NCBI RefSeq assembly: GCF_947500325.1
Contig: NZ_CANMRQ010000010.1
Coordinates: 1 to 64,000, forward strand
Length of the DNA: 64,000 nucleotides
Reading direction: 5' to 3'
From: an uncultured Lacinutrix sp.
Lineage (GTDB): Bacteria > Bacteroidota > Bacteroidia > Flavobacteriales > Flavobacteriaceae
Within the stretch, counting starts at the first letter, position 1. Every line of letters begins with the position of its first letter. The translations under genes and the position numbers were made by a program. The notes beneath the pieces are model-generated. The model searched no databases. It was not told the DNA's origin and saw only the letters and a program-made list of their open reading frames with translations. Positions 50,686-59,545 of the stretch are shown here, piece by piece.

Positions 50686-51491
50686 ATTTAGACGATAACA
50701 TATCTAAAAGAATCAGAGCTTATCTCGATAATGAAATGAGCAGTATTGAACGATTGAATTTTGAAAAAGAACTATCAAACAATCAAGAATTAATGGACAC
50801 TGTATCTATATTAAAAAAAATGGATACTGTTTATAGTGATACAGATTGGGATTTATACAGTGGTAATTTATCAGATTTAAAAGAAACTAGTAATTTATTT
50901 AAAGGAGAAGACATTACTGCTTTCTCTAACCAAGTTAAAACTGCAGAATCTAACTACTATCAACCGGATAGAAAAAAGTTTAAGAGTTTTATTAAATATG
51001 CTTCTTCTATTGCTGCTGCTGTTTTAATTCTTTTTTCAGGATATTACTTTCTTAATAAAGCACCTACTTCTCTCGATTTATATAATGACTATTATAACCT
51101 AAAAGACCTACCTTCTTTTACAACAAAAAGTAATACTGAAAATAGTTTATCTAAAGCAGAGAATTTATTCAAAACGAAACATTACAAAGAAGCTTTAGAA
51201 ATGTTTATAGCAATAGAAAGCAAAAATAAAAACACATATAACCCCAATTTAAATTTGTACATTGCTATTTGTTATTTAGAGCTTAATCATTATGATTTAG
51301 CTCTTAAAAAACTAGATGTATTATTACAAAGTAATACTCTAGATTTTCATAAAGCTTATTGGTTTAAAAGTCTAACTTACTTAAAAGAAGGTAATAAAAG
51401 TCAAGCTAGAGAAGTTTTACAATTACTTGTAAAAGATGAGAAGCATTTTAACTACAAAAATGCTAAAGAGTTATTAAAAAAACTAAACTAG
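50682..51491 (+). CDS. Membrane protein with anti-sigma-like N-terminus and TPR C-terminus
   Basis: A 269-residue protein. The N-terminal 50 residues (DDNISKRIRAYLDNEMSSIERLNFEKELSNNQELMDTV) resemble zinc-less anti-sigma domains (the YLDxEMSxxERxxFE pattern). A linker follows, a single membrane helix at about 106-125, and periplasmic TPR-like helices from about 150 to 268 (SKAENLFKTKHYKEALEMF, NLYIAICYLELNHYDLALKKL). It starts within the end of the sigma factor gene. This arrangement suggests that an envelope signal sensed by the TPR part controls release of the sigma factor, which is inference. Confidence 0.75.
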   Translation: MNLDDNISKRIRAYLDNEMSSIERLNFEKELSNNQELMDTVSILKKMDTVYSDTDWDLYSGNLSDLKETSNLFKGEDITAFSNQVKTAESNYYQPDRKKFKSFIKYASSIAAAVLILFSGYYFLNKAPTSLDLYNDYYNLKDLPSFTTKSNTENSLSKAENLFKTKHYKEALEMFIAIESKNKNTYNPNLNLYIAICYLELNHYDLALKKLDVLLQSNTLDFHKAYWFKSLTYLKEGNKSQAREVLQLLVKDEKHFNYKNAKELLKKLN

Positions 51492-51497
51492 AAATAG

Positions 51498-52103
51498 CTA
51501 TAATTTAATATCATCAAAATTAGAAATAGCTTGAGATTGATATTCTAAAGTCCAACCTAAAGAATTTGTTAGTATATAAAATTTAGACAATTCACTAATT
51601 AATCTGTTTTTTGCATTAGATTTTAATTGTGATGCTTCAATTTTAGCCATTAATGATTTGTTTACTGTTTCTTTTATAGCGTTATAGTCTTTAGCTTCAA
51701 AAGGATTTAAAAAATCTGCCTGAATATCATAATATTCAAAATCTGGGTTTATTTTTATTTCTTCTTTAGGAATACTAAAAATTGTTAACACTCTTTTCTC
51801 TTCATCTATTTTATATTCAATCTTACTTAAATCATAGGCAATAGTTACATCTGCATTAACAACGACTAACGCTTTTTTTTCAGCAGAAAAATAATCTGAA
51901 AAAATAGCTTTCGAGTTTTTATAGTTAAACACTTCGCTAAAATGCCCTTCTGTAACTACAAGTTTCCCTACATTTTTTAATGACTCTTGAATTAAAACAG
52001 AACTTTCTTTAAGTACTATTTCATCTTTCCTCTTGTCTCCACAATATTTATATGCAAACAAAATGACTAAAGTTATAATAACTCCAAATAGAATTTTTCT
52101 CAT
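51498..52103 (-). CDS. DUF4230 protein
   Basis: A 201-residue protein with one N-terminal membrane helix (about 4-20) and a DUF4230 domain (about 35-185: VGKLVVTEGHFSEVFNY, KKALVVVNADVTIAYDLSKIEYKID, NPFEAKDYNAIKETVNKSL). It is attached to the inner membrane and exposed outward. The family's function is unknown. Its 3' end is 6 bases from the convergent anti-sigma/TPR gene. Confidence 0.82.
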   Translation of the reverse strand: MRKILFGVIITLVILFAYKYCGDKRKDEIVLKESSVLIQESLKNVGKLVVTEGHFSEVFNYKNSKAIFSDYFSAEKKALVVVNADVTIAYDLSKIEYKIDEEKRVLTIFSIPKEEIKINPDFEYYDIQADFLNPFEAKDYNAIKETVNKSLMAKIEASQLKSNAKNRLISELSKFYILTNSLGWTLEYQSQAISNFDDIKL

Positions 52104-52373
52104 AATTCTAAGGTAAATAAAAACTAGATATTATTAATAAGTATAATAAAAAAAACATCAATCACCATAAAGCAGAATATCTTTATCGGTAACTGATGTT
52201 TAACAAATAGTATTGATTAATAGCATTATAAATATAGACATGAAATTCTATACTGCTATATATATTCGATTAAATTATTATTATATTAGACTAAGTGAAA
52301 ATTCAATTTTTTCATTTCACAAATTGGTAACCTTTTGAAAATCTTTCACTTAAGTCTAGTGACTTAGTAGAGA
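52104..52373 (-). other. Structured non-coding spacer, 270 bases
   Basis: Two structures are visible. AACATCA (52154-52160) with TGATGTT (52194-52200), enclosing ACCATAAAG/CTTTAT(C)GGT, makes a double-stem hairpin that on the minus strand is followed by a T-run and so can terminate transcripts from the GSCFA gene. AGACTAAGTGAAA (52288-52300) with 52344-52357 pairs over 12 positions with one bulge. No open frame or tRNA is seen. The region could encode a small RNA or be the 3' end of the GSCFA mRNA. Confidence 0.45.
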
Positions 52374-53339
52374 TTAAAATATAATTTGAGGGTACAGAGA
52401 TTGAATTACTTCTTTTTTTTGGTTTAACTTTTCGATAAATTTAAGATGAGCATGAGAACTCTTGTTTTTTGGAATATGTTTCAACCCTTTTTGAATTGTG
52501 TCTATATGATCCATTGTTTTATAAATCTCTTGTTTTACCCAAGTTTGTTTAAATTTTTCCCATATGTATTGAATTGCTATTTCACTAGGATGTAACATAT
52601 CATTTTTATAAAAACGGTAATCTCTTAATTCATCTAACATAATTTCATACGAAGGAAAATATGTTAATCCTTTCTTTTTGATTAATGATTGTTGCTTTAA
52701 CAACAAATGAATTGCAGCTATTAAATGTGATTTACTTAGAGTGTTCTCTATAAAACCATCTTTTATATGTCGAACTGGTGATACTGTAAAAGTTATAGAT
52801 ACTTTTTTATTTACAGATTGAATTAACTCAATACTCTTTTGCAAACTTTTTACTATTTCATCAATAGAAAGTAATGTTTTATTGAATTTTTTTTGTGGTA
52901 CTTTATGACAATTGGCAACAATAACATTGTTCTCAACTAAACTGTACACCCATGCTGTTCCCAAAGTAATTACTACGTGCGAAACATCTTTAAGATAATT
53001 ATTTACAGCCTCTAAATTAGCATTAAGCTCTTGAAGCAAATTTTCTTTTGAGATATTACTTAACTTTGAATGTGCATCATAACAATGCCATTGCTCATTA
53101 TAAAAAAAAACATCCTGTTCTAAATATTCTTTTTTAAAAACAGCACGCTCTATTACAACCTCTACTGCTTTAGGATGAAATAAAATTCCAAAAGGATTTG
53201 AAAAACGCTGAAATTTAAAATAATCTAATTTATCACCTATATTTTCTGAAAAACAAGACCCAAAAAGCAAGAGTTTTGAGTTATAATCTATTAAATTATC
53301 CTCTTGCTTCTTTAGTTTTATTTCTGTTTGTAATTTCAT
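52374..53339 (-). CDS. GSCFA-domain protein (SGNH-hydrolase-like)
   Basis: A 321-residue cytoplasmic protein. The family's name motif is present as FGSCFSENIGDKL at 26-38, with FQRFSNPFGILFHP at about 43-56 and TFTVSPVRHIKDGF near 184. GSCFA proteins belong to the SGNH/GDSL-like hydrolase group; the substrate is unknown. The Ser/Cys of GSC and His192 are candidate catalytic residues. It lies 33 bases downstream of alaS on the same strand and is probably cotranscribed, an arrangement I have seen in flavobacteria. Confidence 0.85.
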   Translation of the reverse strand: MKLQTEIKLKKQEDNLIDYNSKLLLFGSCFSENIGDKLDYFKFQRFSNPFGILFHPKAVEVVIERAVFKKEYLEQDVFFYNEQWHCYDAHSKLSNISKENLLQELNANLEAVNNYLKDVSHVVITLGTAWVYSLVENNVIVANCHKVPQKKFNKTLLSIDEIVKSLQKSIELIQSVNKKVSITFTVSPVRHIKDGFIENTLSKSHLIAAIHLLLKQQSLIKKKGLTYFPSYEIMLDELRDYRFYKNDMLHPSEIAIQYIWEKFKQTWVKQEIYKTMDHIDTIQKGLKHIPKNKSSHAHLKFIEKLNQKKEVIQSLYPQIIF

Positions 53340-53372
53340 ATCAGACGTAACATCAAGTATAAAAACACTTAT

Positions 53373-55988
53373 TTACTCTATATACTTTTTGGCTTCATTT
53401 AATGCTTGATCAATACCTGCAGGATTTTTACCACCAGCAGTAGCGTAAAATGGCTGTCCGCCGCCGCCGCCATGAATTAGTTTACCTAACTCTCTTACTA
53501 CTGTTCCAGCATTTAACCCTTTATCAGCCACTAATTCTTTAGATATGTAACACGTTAACATTGCTTTTTCACCAACTGCGGTTCCAAATAAAAGAAATAG
53601 GTTTTTGTGTTTACTACCAAGTTCGAATGCAACATCTTTTATTCCTCCAGCATCTAAATCTACTTTTTGTGCTAAAAACTGAACGCCATTAATCTCGGTT
53701 AAATTATTGGCCAATTCTCCCTTCATGTTTTTAGCTTTGTCTTTTAACAAACTTTCTATTTGCTTCTTTAAAGCTACATTTTCATCCTTTAAAGACACCA
53801 ATGCTTTTACTGGTTCTTTTGCATTATTCAATAAGTCTTTCATTTCAAAATATGCGCGGTTATTTTCAAAATAAAAATCTTTTACTGCATCATTTGTAAT
53901 GGCTTCTATACGACGAATACCTGCTGCTACTGCACCTTCAGATGTAATTTTAAAATGCCATATATCTGCAGTGTTTTTAACATGAGTTCCACCACAAAGC
54001 TCTATGGATTGACCAAAACGAATGGTTCTTACGGCATCTCCATATTTCTCTCCAAATAGAGCCATAGCTCCATCTTCTATTGCTTGCCCCATTGGAACAT
54101 TTCTATTTTCTTCTAAAGATAATTTGCCTTCAATTCTTGCATTTACAAAATTTTCAACATCACGTAATTGCTCTACAGTAACTTTAGAAAAATGTGAAAA
54201 ATCGAAACGCAAATATTTTGAATGCACTGCACTACCTTTTTGTTCTACATGTGTTCCTAAAACTTCTCGTAACGCTTGGTGTAATAAATGTGTTGCTGTA
54301 TGATTACATTCAGTTCTATAACGTTGTTTTTCATCTACTACAGCTTTTAAAGTTTCATTTAAATGCTTTGGTAAATTTTTAGCAAAGTGAATAATAACAT
54401 TATTCTCTTTTTTAGTATCTAAAATATAAACAACATCTCCATTAGGGACTTCTAAATAGCCTTTATCTCCTACTTGTCCACCACCTTCAGCATAAAAAGG
54501 TGTCATGTTAAATACTAGCTGGAACATTTCACCATCTTTCTTAGAGGTAACTTTTCTATAACGTGTTAATTTCACATCTGCTTCAAGTGAATCATAACCA
54601 ATAAATTCTTGTTCTTGATCTTCAACTAAAACAGTCCAGTCGTCAGACTTAAGCGCTGATGATTCTCGACCTCGACCTCTCTGCTTTTCAAGTTCTGTTT
54701 TAAATTCAGCTTCGTTATATACATATCCTCTTTCCCTTAAGATTAAGCCTGTTAAATCTTCAGGAAACCCATAAGTATCTTTTAATTCAAAAACTTTTAC
54801 ACCAGAAACTTCTTTACTTTTAGTAGTTTCTATAATCCTATCAAGTAATAATAAACCTTGGTCTAAAGTTCTTAAAAAAGAGGTTTCTTCTTCTTTGATT
54901 ACATTTTCTATTAATTGCTTTTGTGTTTTTAATTCAGGAAACGCTTTTCCCATTTTCTTAGCCAACACATCAACTAATCTATAGATAAAAGGCTCTTTTT
55001 TATCTAAAAAAGTAAATCCATAACGTACAGCACGGCGTAAAATTCTTCGTATTACATAACCAGCTGCATTATTACTTGGTAATTGCCCATCTGCGATAGA
55101 AAATGCTACAGCACGAACATGATCACTTATTACTCGAATAGCAACATCTATTTTTTCATTTTTACCATAATCCTTATCTGTTATAGTTTCTATCTCGCGA
55201 ATAATTGGTGTAAAAACATCAGTATCATAATTAGACTTTACATCTTGTAATACCATACATAAACGTTCAAAACCCATTCCTGTATCAATATGCTTATTAG
55301 GTAAATTTTCTAATGAGCCGTCTGCCTTACGATTATATTGCATAAATACAAGGTTCCATATTTCTACCACATGTGGATGATCCATGTTCACCAAATCTTT
55401 ACCAGGTACTTTTGCTTTCTCATCAGCAGAGCGTATATCTACATGTATTTCACTACATGGTCCACAAGGTCCTTGTGCTCCCATTTCCCAAAAATTATCT
55501 TTCTTATTCCCCATAAGAATACGATCTTCAGGAATAATATCTTTCCAGATATCGTATGCTTCTTGATCCATTTCAAGATTATCTTTATCATCACTTCCTT
55601 CAAAAACAGTAACATAAAGTATATCTGGATCTATACCGTAAACATCAACTAATAACTCCCAAGCCCAAGCAATCGCTTCCTTTTTAAAATAATCTCCAAA
55701 AGACCAATTACCCAACATTTCAAACAAAGTATGATGATAAGTATCATAACCAACTTCCTCTAAATCATTATGTTTTCCAGAGACACGTAAACATTTTTGA
55801 GAATCTGTTAACCTTGTGTTTTTAGGCGCTCCATTTCCTAAAAAATATTCTTTAAAAGGTGCCATTCCAGAATTAACAAACATTAATGTAGGATCATCTT
55901 TTAAAACCATTGGCGCAGAAGGCACAATTGAGTGTTTTTTACTTTCGAAAAAAGTTAAAAATTTAGAGCGAATATCTTGAGATTTCAT
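53373..55988 (-). CDS. alaS: Alanine-tRNA ligase
   Basis: An 871-residue class II aminoacyl-tRNA synthetase. The N-terminal catalytic core starts [37 protein letters not shown]-like (split here by description), with [15 protein letters not shown] near 168. The editing domain has [11 protein letters not shown] (HxxxH) near 563 and CGGTHV near 665 for zinc. A coiled C-Ala region (about 730-871) ends [15 protein letters not shown]. It charges tRNA-Ala and edits mischarged Ser/Gly. Length and motifs are normal. Confidence 0.97.
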   Translation of the reverse strand: MKSQDIRSKFLTFFESKKHSIVPSAPMVLKDDPTLMFVNSGMAPFKEYFLGNGAPKNTRLTDSQKCLRVSGKHNDLEEVGYDTYHHTLFEMLGNWSFGDYFKKEAIAWAWELLVDVYGIDPDILYVTVFEGSDDKDNLEMDQEAYDIWKDIIPEDRILMGNKKDNFWEMGAQGPCGPCSEIHVDIRSADEKAKVPGKDLVNMDHPHVVEIWNLVFMQYNRKADGSLENLPNKHIDTGMGFERLCMVLQDVKSNYDTDVFTPIIREIETITDKDYGKNEKIDVAIRVISDHVRAVAFSIADGQLPSNNAAGYVIRRILRRAVRYGFTFLDKKEPFIYRLVDVLAKKMGKAFPELKTQKQLIENVIKEEETSFLRTLDQGLLLLDRIIETTKSKEVSGVKVFELKDTYGFPEDLTGLILRERGYVYNEAEFKTELEKQRGRGRESSALKSDDWTVLVEDQEQEFIGYDSLEADVKLTRYRKVTSKKDGEMFQLVFNMTPFYAEGGGQVGDKGYLEVPNGDVVYILDTKKENNVIIHFAKNLPKHLNETLKAVVDEKQRYRTECNHTATHLLHQALREVLGTHVEQKGSAVHSKYLRFDFSHFSKVTVEQLRDVENFVNARIEGKLSLEENRNVPMGQAIEDGAMALFGEKYGDAVRTIRFGQSIELCGGTHVKNTADIWHFKITSEGAVAAGIRRIEAITNDAVKDFYFENNRAYFEMKDLLNNAKEPVKALVSLKDENVALKKQIESLLKDKAKNMKGELANNLTEINGVQFLAQKVDLDAGGIKDVAFELGSKHKNLFLLFGTAVGEKAMLTCYISKELVADKGLNAGTVVRELGKLIHGGGGGQPFYATAGGKNPAGIDQALNEAKKYIE

Positions 55989-56117
55989 ATAACTATGTTA
56001 ATCTTGTTTTGGTCTGCATAGGGCTTAACAAAACAATTTATATATTTGTTTTACGTTTTTATTAATGCAGTATGTTTTTATACTGTATTTAACTGCAAAA
56101 ATAGTATAAATTAGATA

Positions 56118-57089
56118 ATGAGTAAGGTAAAATATTATTATGATTCAGATACGCTGTCGTATCGCAAAATAACACGAAAAAAACGTCGTACTTTTAAGTA
56201 CGCTATGGCCTTTTTATTTTCTGCTGCTTTATTTGGCATCCTTACTTTCTTTCTTGCTAGCCAGTTTTTAGAATCTCCAAAGGAAAAAGCTTTAAAACGC
56301 GAGTTAACGAACATGCAATTTCAATTCGATTTACTTAATAAGAAAATGAATGAAGCTGAAACTGTTCTTGCCAATGTAGAAGAAAGAGATAATAATATAT
56401 ATCGTTTATATTTTGAATCTAACCCTATACCTGAAGAACAAAGAAAAGCTGGCTTTGGAGGTATTAATCGCTATAAGGTTTTTGAAGGTTTTGATAATTC
56501 AAAATTAATCAAGGAAAGTAATAAACGTATAGATATACTTCAAAAACGTATCGTGGTACAATCTAAATCTCTAGATGAAATAAAAATTTTAGCTGAAGAA
56601 AAAGAAAAATTTCTAGCTACAATTCCAGCTATTCAACCCGTTAACAATGAAGATTTAACTAGAATGGCTTCTGGTTTTGGAATGCGTACAGATCCATTTA
56701 CTAAAGCTAGAAAAAAACATTGGGGTATGGACTTTACTGCTCCAAGAGGCACACCAATTTATGCTGCAGGTGATGGTATTGTTACACGAGCAGACAGTAA
56801 CTCTTCTGGTTATGGAAACCATATTCGTATTGATCATGGTTATGGATACCAATCGTTATATGCCCATTTATATAAATATAATGTTGGTAAAAATCAAAAA
56901 GTAAAACGTGGAGACTTAATAGGTTTTGTTGGTAGTACAGGGCGCTCTGAAGCACCACATTTACACTATGAAATTTTTAAAGATGGAGAGCGCATAAACC
57001 CTATAAACTTCTATTATGGTAGTTTAACAGCTGAAGAATATAGTAAACTCTTAGAGCACGCTTCTCTAGAAAACCAATCTTTAGATTAA
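56118..57089 (+). CDS. M23 (LytM/peptidoglycan DD-endopeptidase) membrane protein
   Basis: A 323-residue protein with one N-terminal membrane helix (about 29-48), a coiled-coil (about 55-95 and 125-165) and a C-terminal M23 domain (about 185-300). The zinc site is complete: His201 and Asp205 (HWGMD), His250 (YAHL) and His281-Leu-His283. It should cleave peptide cross-bridges in peptidoglycan. TATATTTG at 56041-56048 is a possible -7 box, without a well-placed TTG. The stop overlaps the next start by one base (TAATG), so the MerR gene is translationally coupled. Confidence 0.92.
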   Translation: MSKVKYYYDSDTLSYRKITRKKRRTFKYAMAFLFSAALFGILTFFLASQFLESPKEKALKRELTNMQFQFDLLNKKMNEAETVLANVEERDNNIYRLYFESNPIPEEQRKAGFGGINRYKVFEGFDNSKLIKESNKRIDILQKRIVVQSKSLDEIKILAEEKEKFLATIPAIQPVNNEDLTRMASGFGMRTDPFTKARKKHWGMDFTAPRGTPIYAAGDGIVTRADSNSSGYGNHIRIDHGYGYQSLYAHLYKYNVGKNQKVKRGDLIGFVGSTGRSEAPHLHYEIFKDGERINPINFYYGSLTAEEYSKLLEHASLENQSLD

Positions 57090-57418
57090 TGCAAATTGAA
57101 CTTCCAGAAAAACGTTATTATGCTATTGGCGAAGTTGCAAAAGCCTTTGGTGTAAATACATCATTAATACGTTTTTGGGAAAAAGAATTTGATGTATTAA
57201 AACCAAAAAAGAATGCTAAAGGTAATCGTAAATTTACACCAGAAGACATAAAAAACCTTAAATTTATATACCATTTAGTTAAAGAACGTGGCTTTACATT
57301 AGAAGGCGCAAAGACACATTTAAAAGAAGAAAAAAAGAAAAGTCTCACTAATTTTGAAATTATTAGTAAATTAGAAGGTGTTAAATCACAACTTATCAAA
57401 CTAAAAAACCAACTTTAA
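57089..57418 (+). CDS. MerR-family transcriptional regulator
   Basis: A 109-residue protein with a MerR winged helix (about 8-78: YYAIGEVAKAFGVNTSLIRFWEKEF, FTPEDIKNLKFIYHLVKERGFTLEGAKTHL) and a short C-terminal coiled-coil, lacking any metal- or ligand-binding domain. It resembles the small MerR regulators commonly found beside M23 peptidase and LemA genes in Bacteroidota. Regulated target unknown; its own operon is the best guess. Confidence 0.9.
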   Translation: MQIELPEKRYYAIGEVAKAFGVNTSLIRFWEKEFDVLKPKKNAKGNRKFTPEDIKNLKFIYHLVKERGFTLEGAKTHLKEEKKKSLTNFEIISKLEGVKSQLIKLKNQL

Positions 57419-57429
57419 ACTATATCATT

Positions 57430-58020
57430 ATGAAAAAATGGATTGTACCAATAGTACTACTTGTACTAGTTGCTTTATGGGCAATGAATGTAAACAACTC
57501 TGCTGTAAGCTTAAAAGAAAGCGCGACTAAATCATGGGGAGATGTAGAAAGTAGCTATCAAAGACGAAGCGATCTTATAGGAAACCTAGTAAAAACAGTA
57601 AAAGGTGCTGCCGATTTTGAAAAAAGCACATTAGAAGCTGTAATAAATGCTAGAGCTAAAGCAACCTCTGTAAATATTGACCCAACAAATATTACCCCAG
57701 AACAATTAGAGCAATTCAATCAAGCTCAAAGCGGTATGAGCAGTGCTTTATCTCGTTTATTAGTAACTGTAGAAAGATATCCTGAGCTAAAAGCCAACCA
57801 AAATTTCTTAGAGTTACAATCTCAATTAGAAGGTACAGAGAACCGTATTAATGTAGCTAGAGACCGCTTTAATGAAAAAGTAGAACCATATAATAAAATG
57901 GTAAAAACATTTCCTAACAAATTTATAACTGGTCTATTAGGTTTTGATCCTATGGCTTACTTTAAATCTGAAAAAGGTGCGGAAAAAGCTCCAGATGTAG
58001 AGTTTGATTTTAGCAATTAA
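57430..58020 (+). CDS. LemA family protein
   Basis: A 196-residue protein with one N-terminal membrane helix (about 5-22) and a long helical bundle facing outward. Family blocks are VESSYQRRSDLIGNLVKTVKG at about 38-58, RLLVTVERYPELKANQNFLELQSQLEGTENRI-like residues 112-145 and ARDRFNEKVEPYNKMVKTFPN near 148. LemA proteins often pair with TPM-domain proteins, as here. Function uncertain (envelope integrity or stress). Confidence 0.92.
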   Translation: MKKWIVPIVLLVLVALWAMNVNNSAVSLKESATKSWGDVESSYQRRSDLIGNLVKTVKGAADFEKSTLEAVINARAKATSVNIDPTNITPEQLEQFNQAQSGMSSALSRLLVTVERYPELKANQNFLELQSQLEGTENRINVARDRFNEKVEPYNKMVKTFPNKFITGLLGFDPMAYFKSEKGAEKAPDVEFDFSN

Positions 58021-58040
58021 AATTGATTGAATCCTAACTT

Positions 58041-58481
58041 ATGCAAAATACTGTTGAAGCTTTTTTAACTACTATAGAAGAACAGGAGATTGTCGCAGCT
58101 ATTAGAGAAGCTGAACAAGAAACTTCTGGTGAGATTAGAGTACATATTGAAACAACTTCTAATGGCGACATAGATACGCGCTCATTAGAAGTTTTCTCTA
58201 TTTTAAAAATGCAAAATACTGAATTGCATAACGCTGTTTTAATATACGTGGCTGTTAAAGATCATGCATTTGCTATTTATGGAGACAAAGGTATAAATGA
58301 TGTCGTTTCTAAAACTTTTTGGGATGACACTAAAAATGTTATTCAAGAACATTTTAAAAATGGAAACTTTAAACAAGGTTTAGTTGATGGTATTTTATTA
58401 GCTGGACAACAGCTAAAAGCATATTTTCCATATACTACTCATGACTATAATGAATTGGATGATAGCATTTCAAAAGGTTAA
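58041..58481 (+). CDS. TPM-domain protein, soluble form
   Basis: A 146-residue protein consisting almost only of a TPM (TLP18.3/Psb32/MOLO-1) domain, with the blocks EQETSGEIRVHIET, NAVLIYVAVKDHAFAIYGDKGIN and FKQGLVDGILLAGQQL. There is no signal peptide or membrane helix, so it is cytoplasmic or relies on a partner. It is located between LemA and a second, secreted TPM protein, a common trio. Confidence 0.85.
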   Translation: MQNTVEAFLTTIEEQEIVAAIREAEQETSGEIRVHIETTSNGDIDTRSLEVFSILKMQNTELHNAVLIYVAVKDHAFAIYGDKGINDVVSKTFWDDTKNVIQEHFKNGNFKQGLVDGILLAGQQLKAYFPYTTHDYNELDDSISKG

Positions 58482-58482
58482 T

Positions 58483-59355
58483 ATGTTATACACCCTTAAA
58501 CATATATTTTTAAACATTGCCAAGCAAAGACTATTTCTATTAATAATAGTATGCTTTGGGCTTAATGCTTCTTATGCTCAATTTAATATCCCTCCAAAGC
58601 CTCCAATTGCGAATGGAGGACAAACGAGTGTTTATGATTATATTGGGTTACTCAAACCAAATCAAAAACGTACACTAGAGCAAAAGCTTATAAAATACTC
58701 TGATACAACGTCTACACAAATAGTTGTAGCTATTATTAGTTCTACTAAAGGAGAATATATTAACTATTTAGGTGCTCAATGGGCTCAAAAATGGGGTATT
58801 GGAGATAAAGATAAAGACAATGGTATTTTTATACTTTTAGCCAGAGACGATAGAAAAATAGGTATTAGTACAGGTTATGGCACAGAACACTTAATGACCG
58901 ATGCAATGTCTCGCCGTATTATTGAGCGAGACATCATCCCTTATTTTAAGCGTAATGATTATTATGGAGGACTTAATAAAGGTGCTGATTCTATTTTTGA
59001 AGTCATGCAAGGCGAATATCAAGGCACAAGACAACAAGGTAGCGGTAATGATTTTCCTTTTGGTATTCTTTTATTTCTATTTATAGTCTTCATCATTATT
59101 TTAATCTCCATTTCTAAAAATAGACGTGGTGGTGGAAATGGTGGCCGAGGTTTTAGAGACAACTCTACAGGACGTGATATCTTAGAGGCTATTATCTTGA
59201 GTAACTCTGGTCGCGGTGGTTACAGACGTGGATCTGGAGGATTTGGTGGCGGTTTTGGAGGTAGTAGCTCTGGCGGAAGTTTTGGTGGCGGCGGATTTGG
59301 TGGTGGATTTGGCGGCGGCGGTTTTGGCGGCGGTGGCGCATCTGGCGGTTGGTAA
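58483..59355 (+). CDS. TPM-domain membrane protein with glycine-rich tail
   Basis: A 290-residue protein with a signal peptide (about 1-34, ending YAQ), a TPM domain (about 50-180: SVYDYIGLLKPNQKRTLEQKL, STQIVVAIISSTKGEYINYL, WGIGDKDKDNGIFILLARDDRKIGI), one membrane helix (about 190-210) and a Gly/Ser-rich tail of about 50 residues (repeated GGGFGG). Glycine-rich tails are usual for this family. The Met at 58483 was chosen because it gives a proper signal peptide and follows the previous stop by one base; an in-frame Met at 58441 lies inside the upstream gene. Confidence 0.88.
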   Translation: MLYTLKHIFLNIAKQRLFLLIIVCFGLNASYAQFNIPPKPPIANGGQTSVYDYIGLLKPNQKRTLEQKLIKYSDTTSTQIVVAIISSTKGEYINYLGAQWAQKWGIGDKDKDNGIFILLARDDRKIGISTGYGTEHLMTDAMSRRIIERDIIPYFKRNDYYGGLNKGADSIFEVMQGEYQGTRQQGSGNDFPFGILLFLFIVFIIILISISKNRRGGGNGGRGFRDNSTGRDILEAIILSNSGRGGYRRGSGGFGGGFGGSSSGGSFGGGGFGGGFGGGGFGGGGASGGW

Positions 59356-59545
59356 ATCAACCACTATTAAAATTTCTTATTACAACTTTACTAAGAAGAA
59401 TTTAATATTTCTTTTAACATAGACAAATAGCAATTATAGGTTATATTAAAAGGAATTATAGAAAAAATAGCATCTACAAATTTAAAGAATCATATTATTA
59501 CTATTATATAAATACAGCATTATATTCCATTATTAAGAAATGGTA

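Noticed and set aside
53989-55652. Several open frames opposite alaS
   Set aside because: All are antisense to conserved alaS motifs and have biased, low-information sequences; no independent start signals or families.
59200-59352. GGC/GGT-rich tandem repeat and overlapping frames on both strands
   Set aside because: It is the glycine-rich tail of the TPM protein; the alternative frames are low-complexity shadows.
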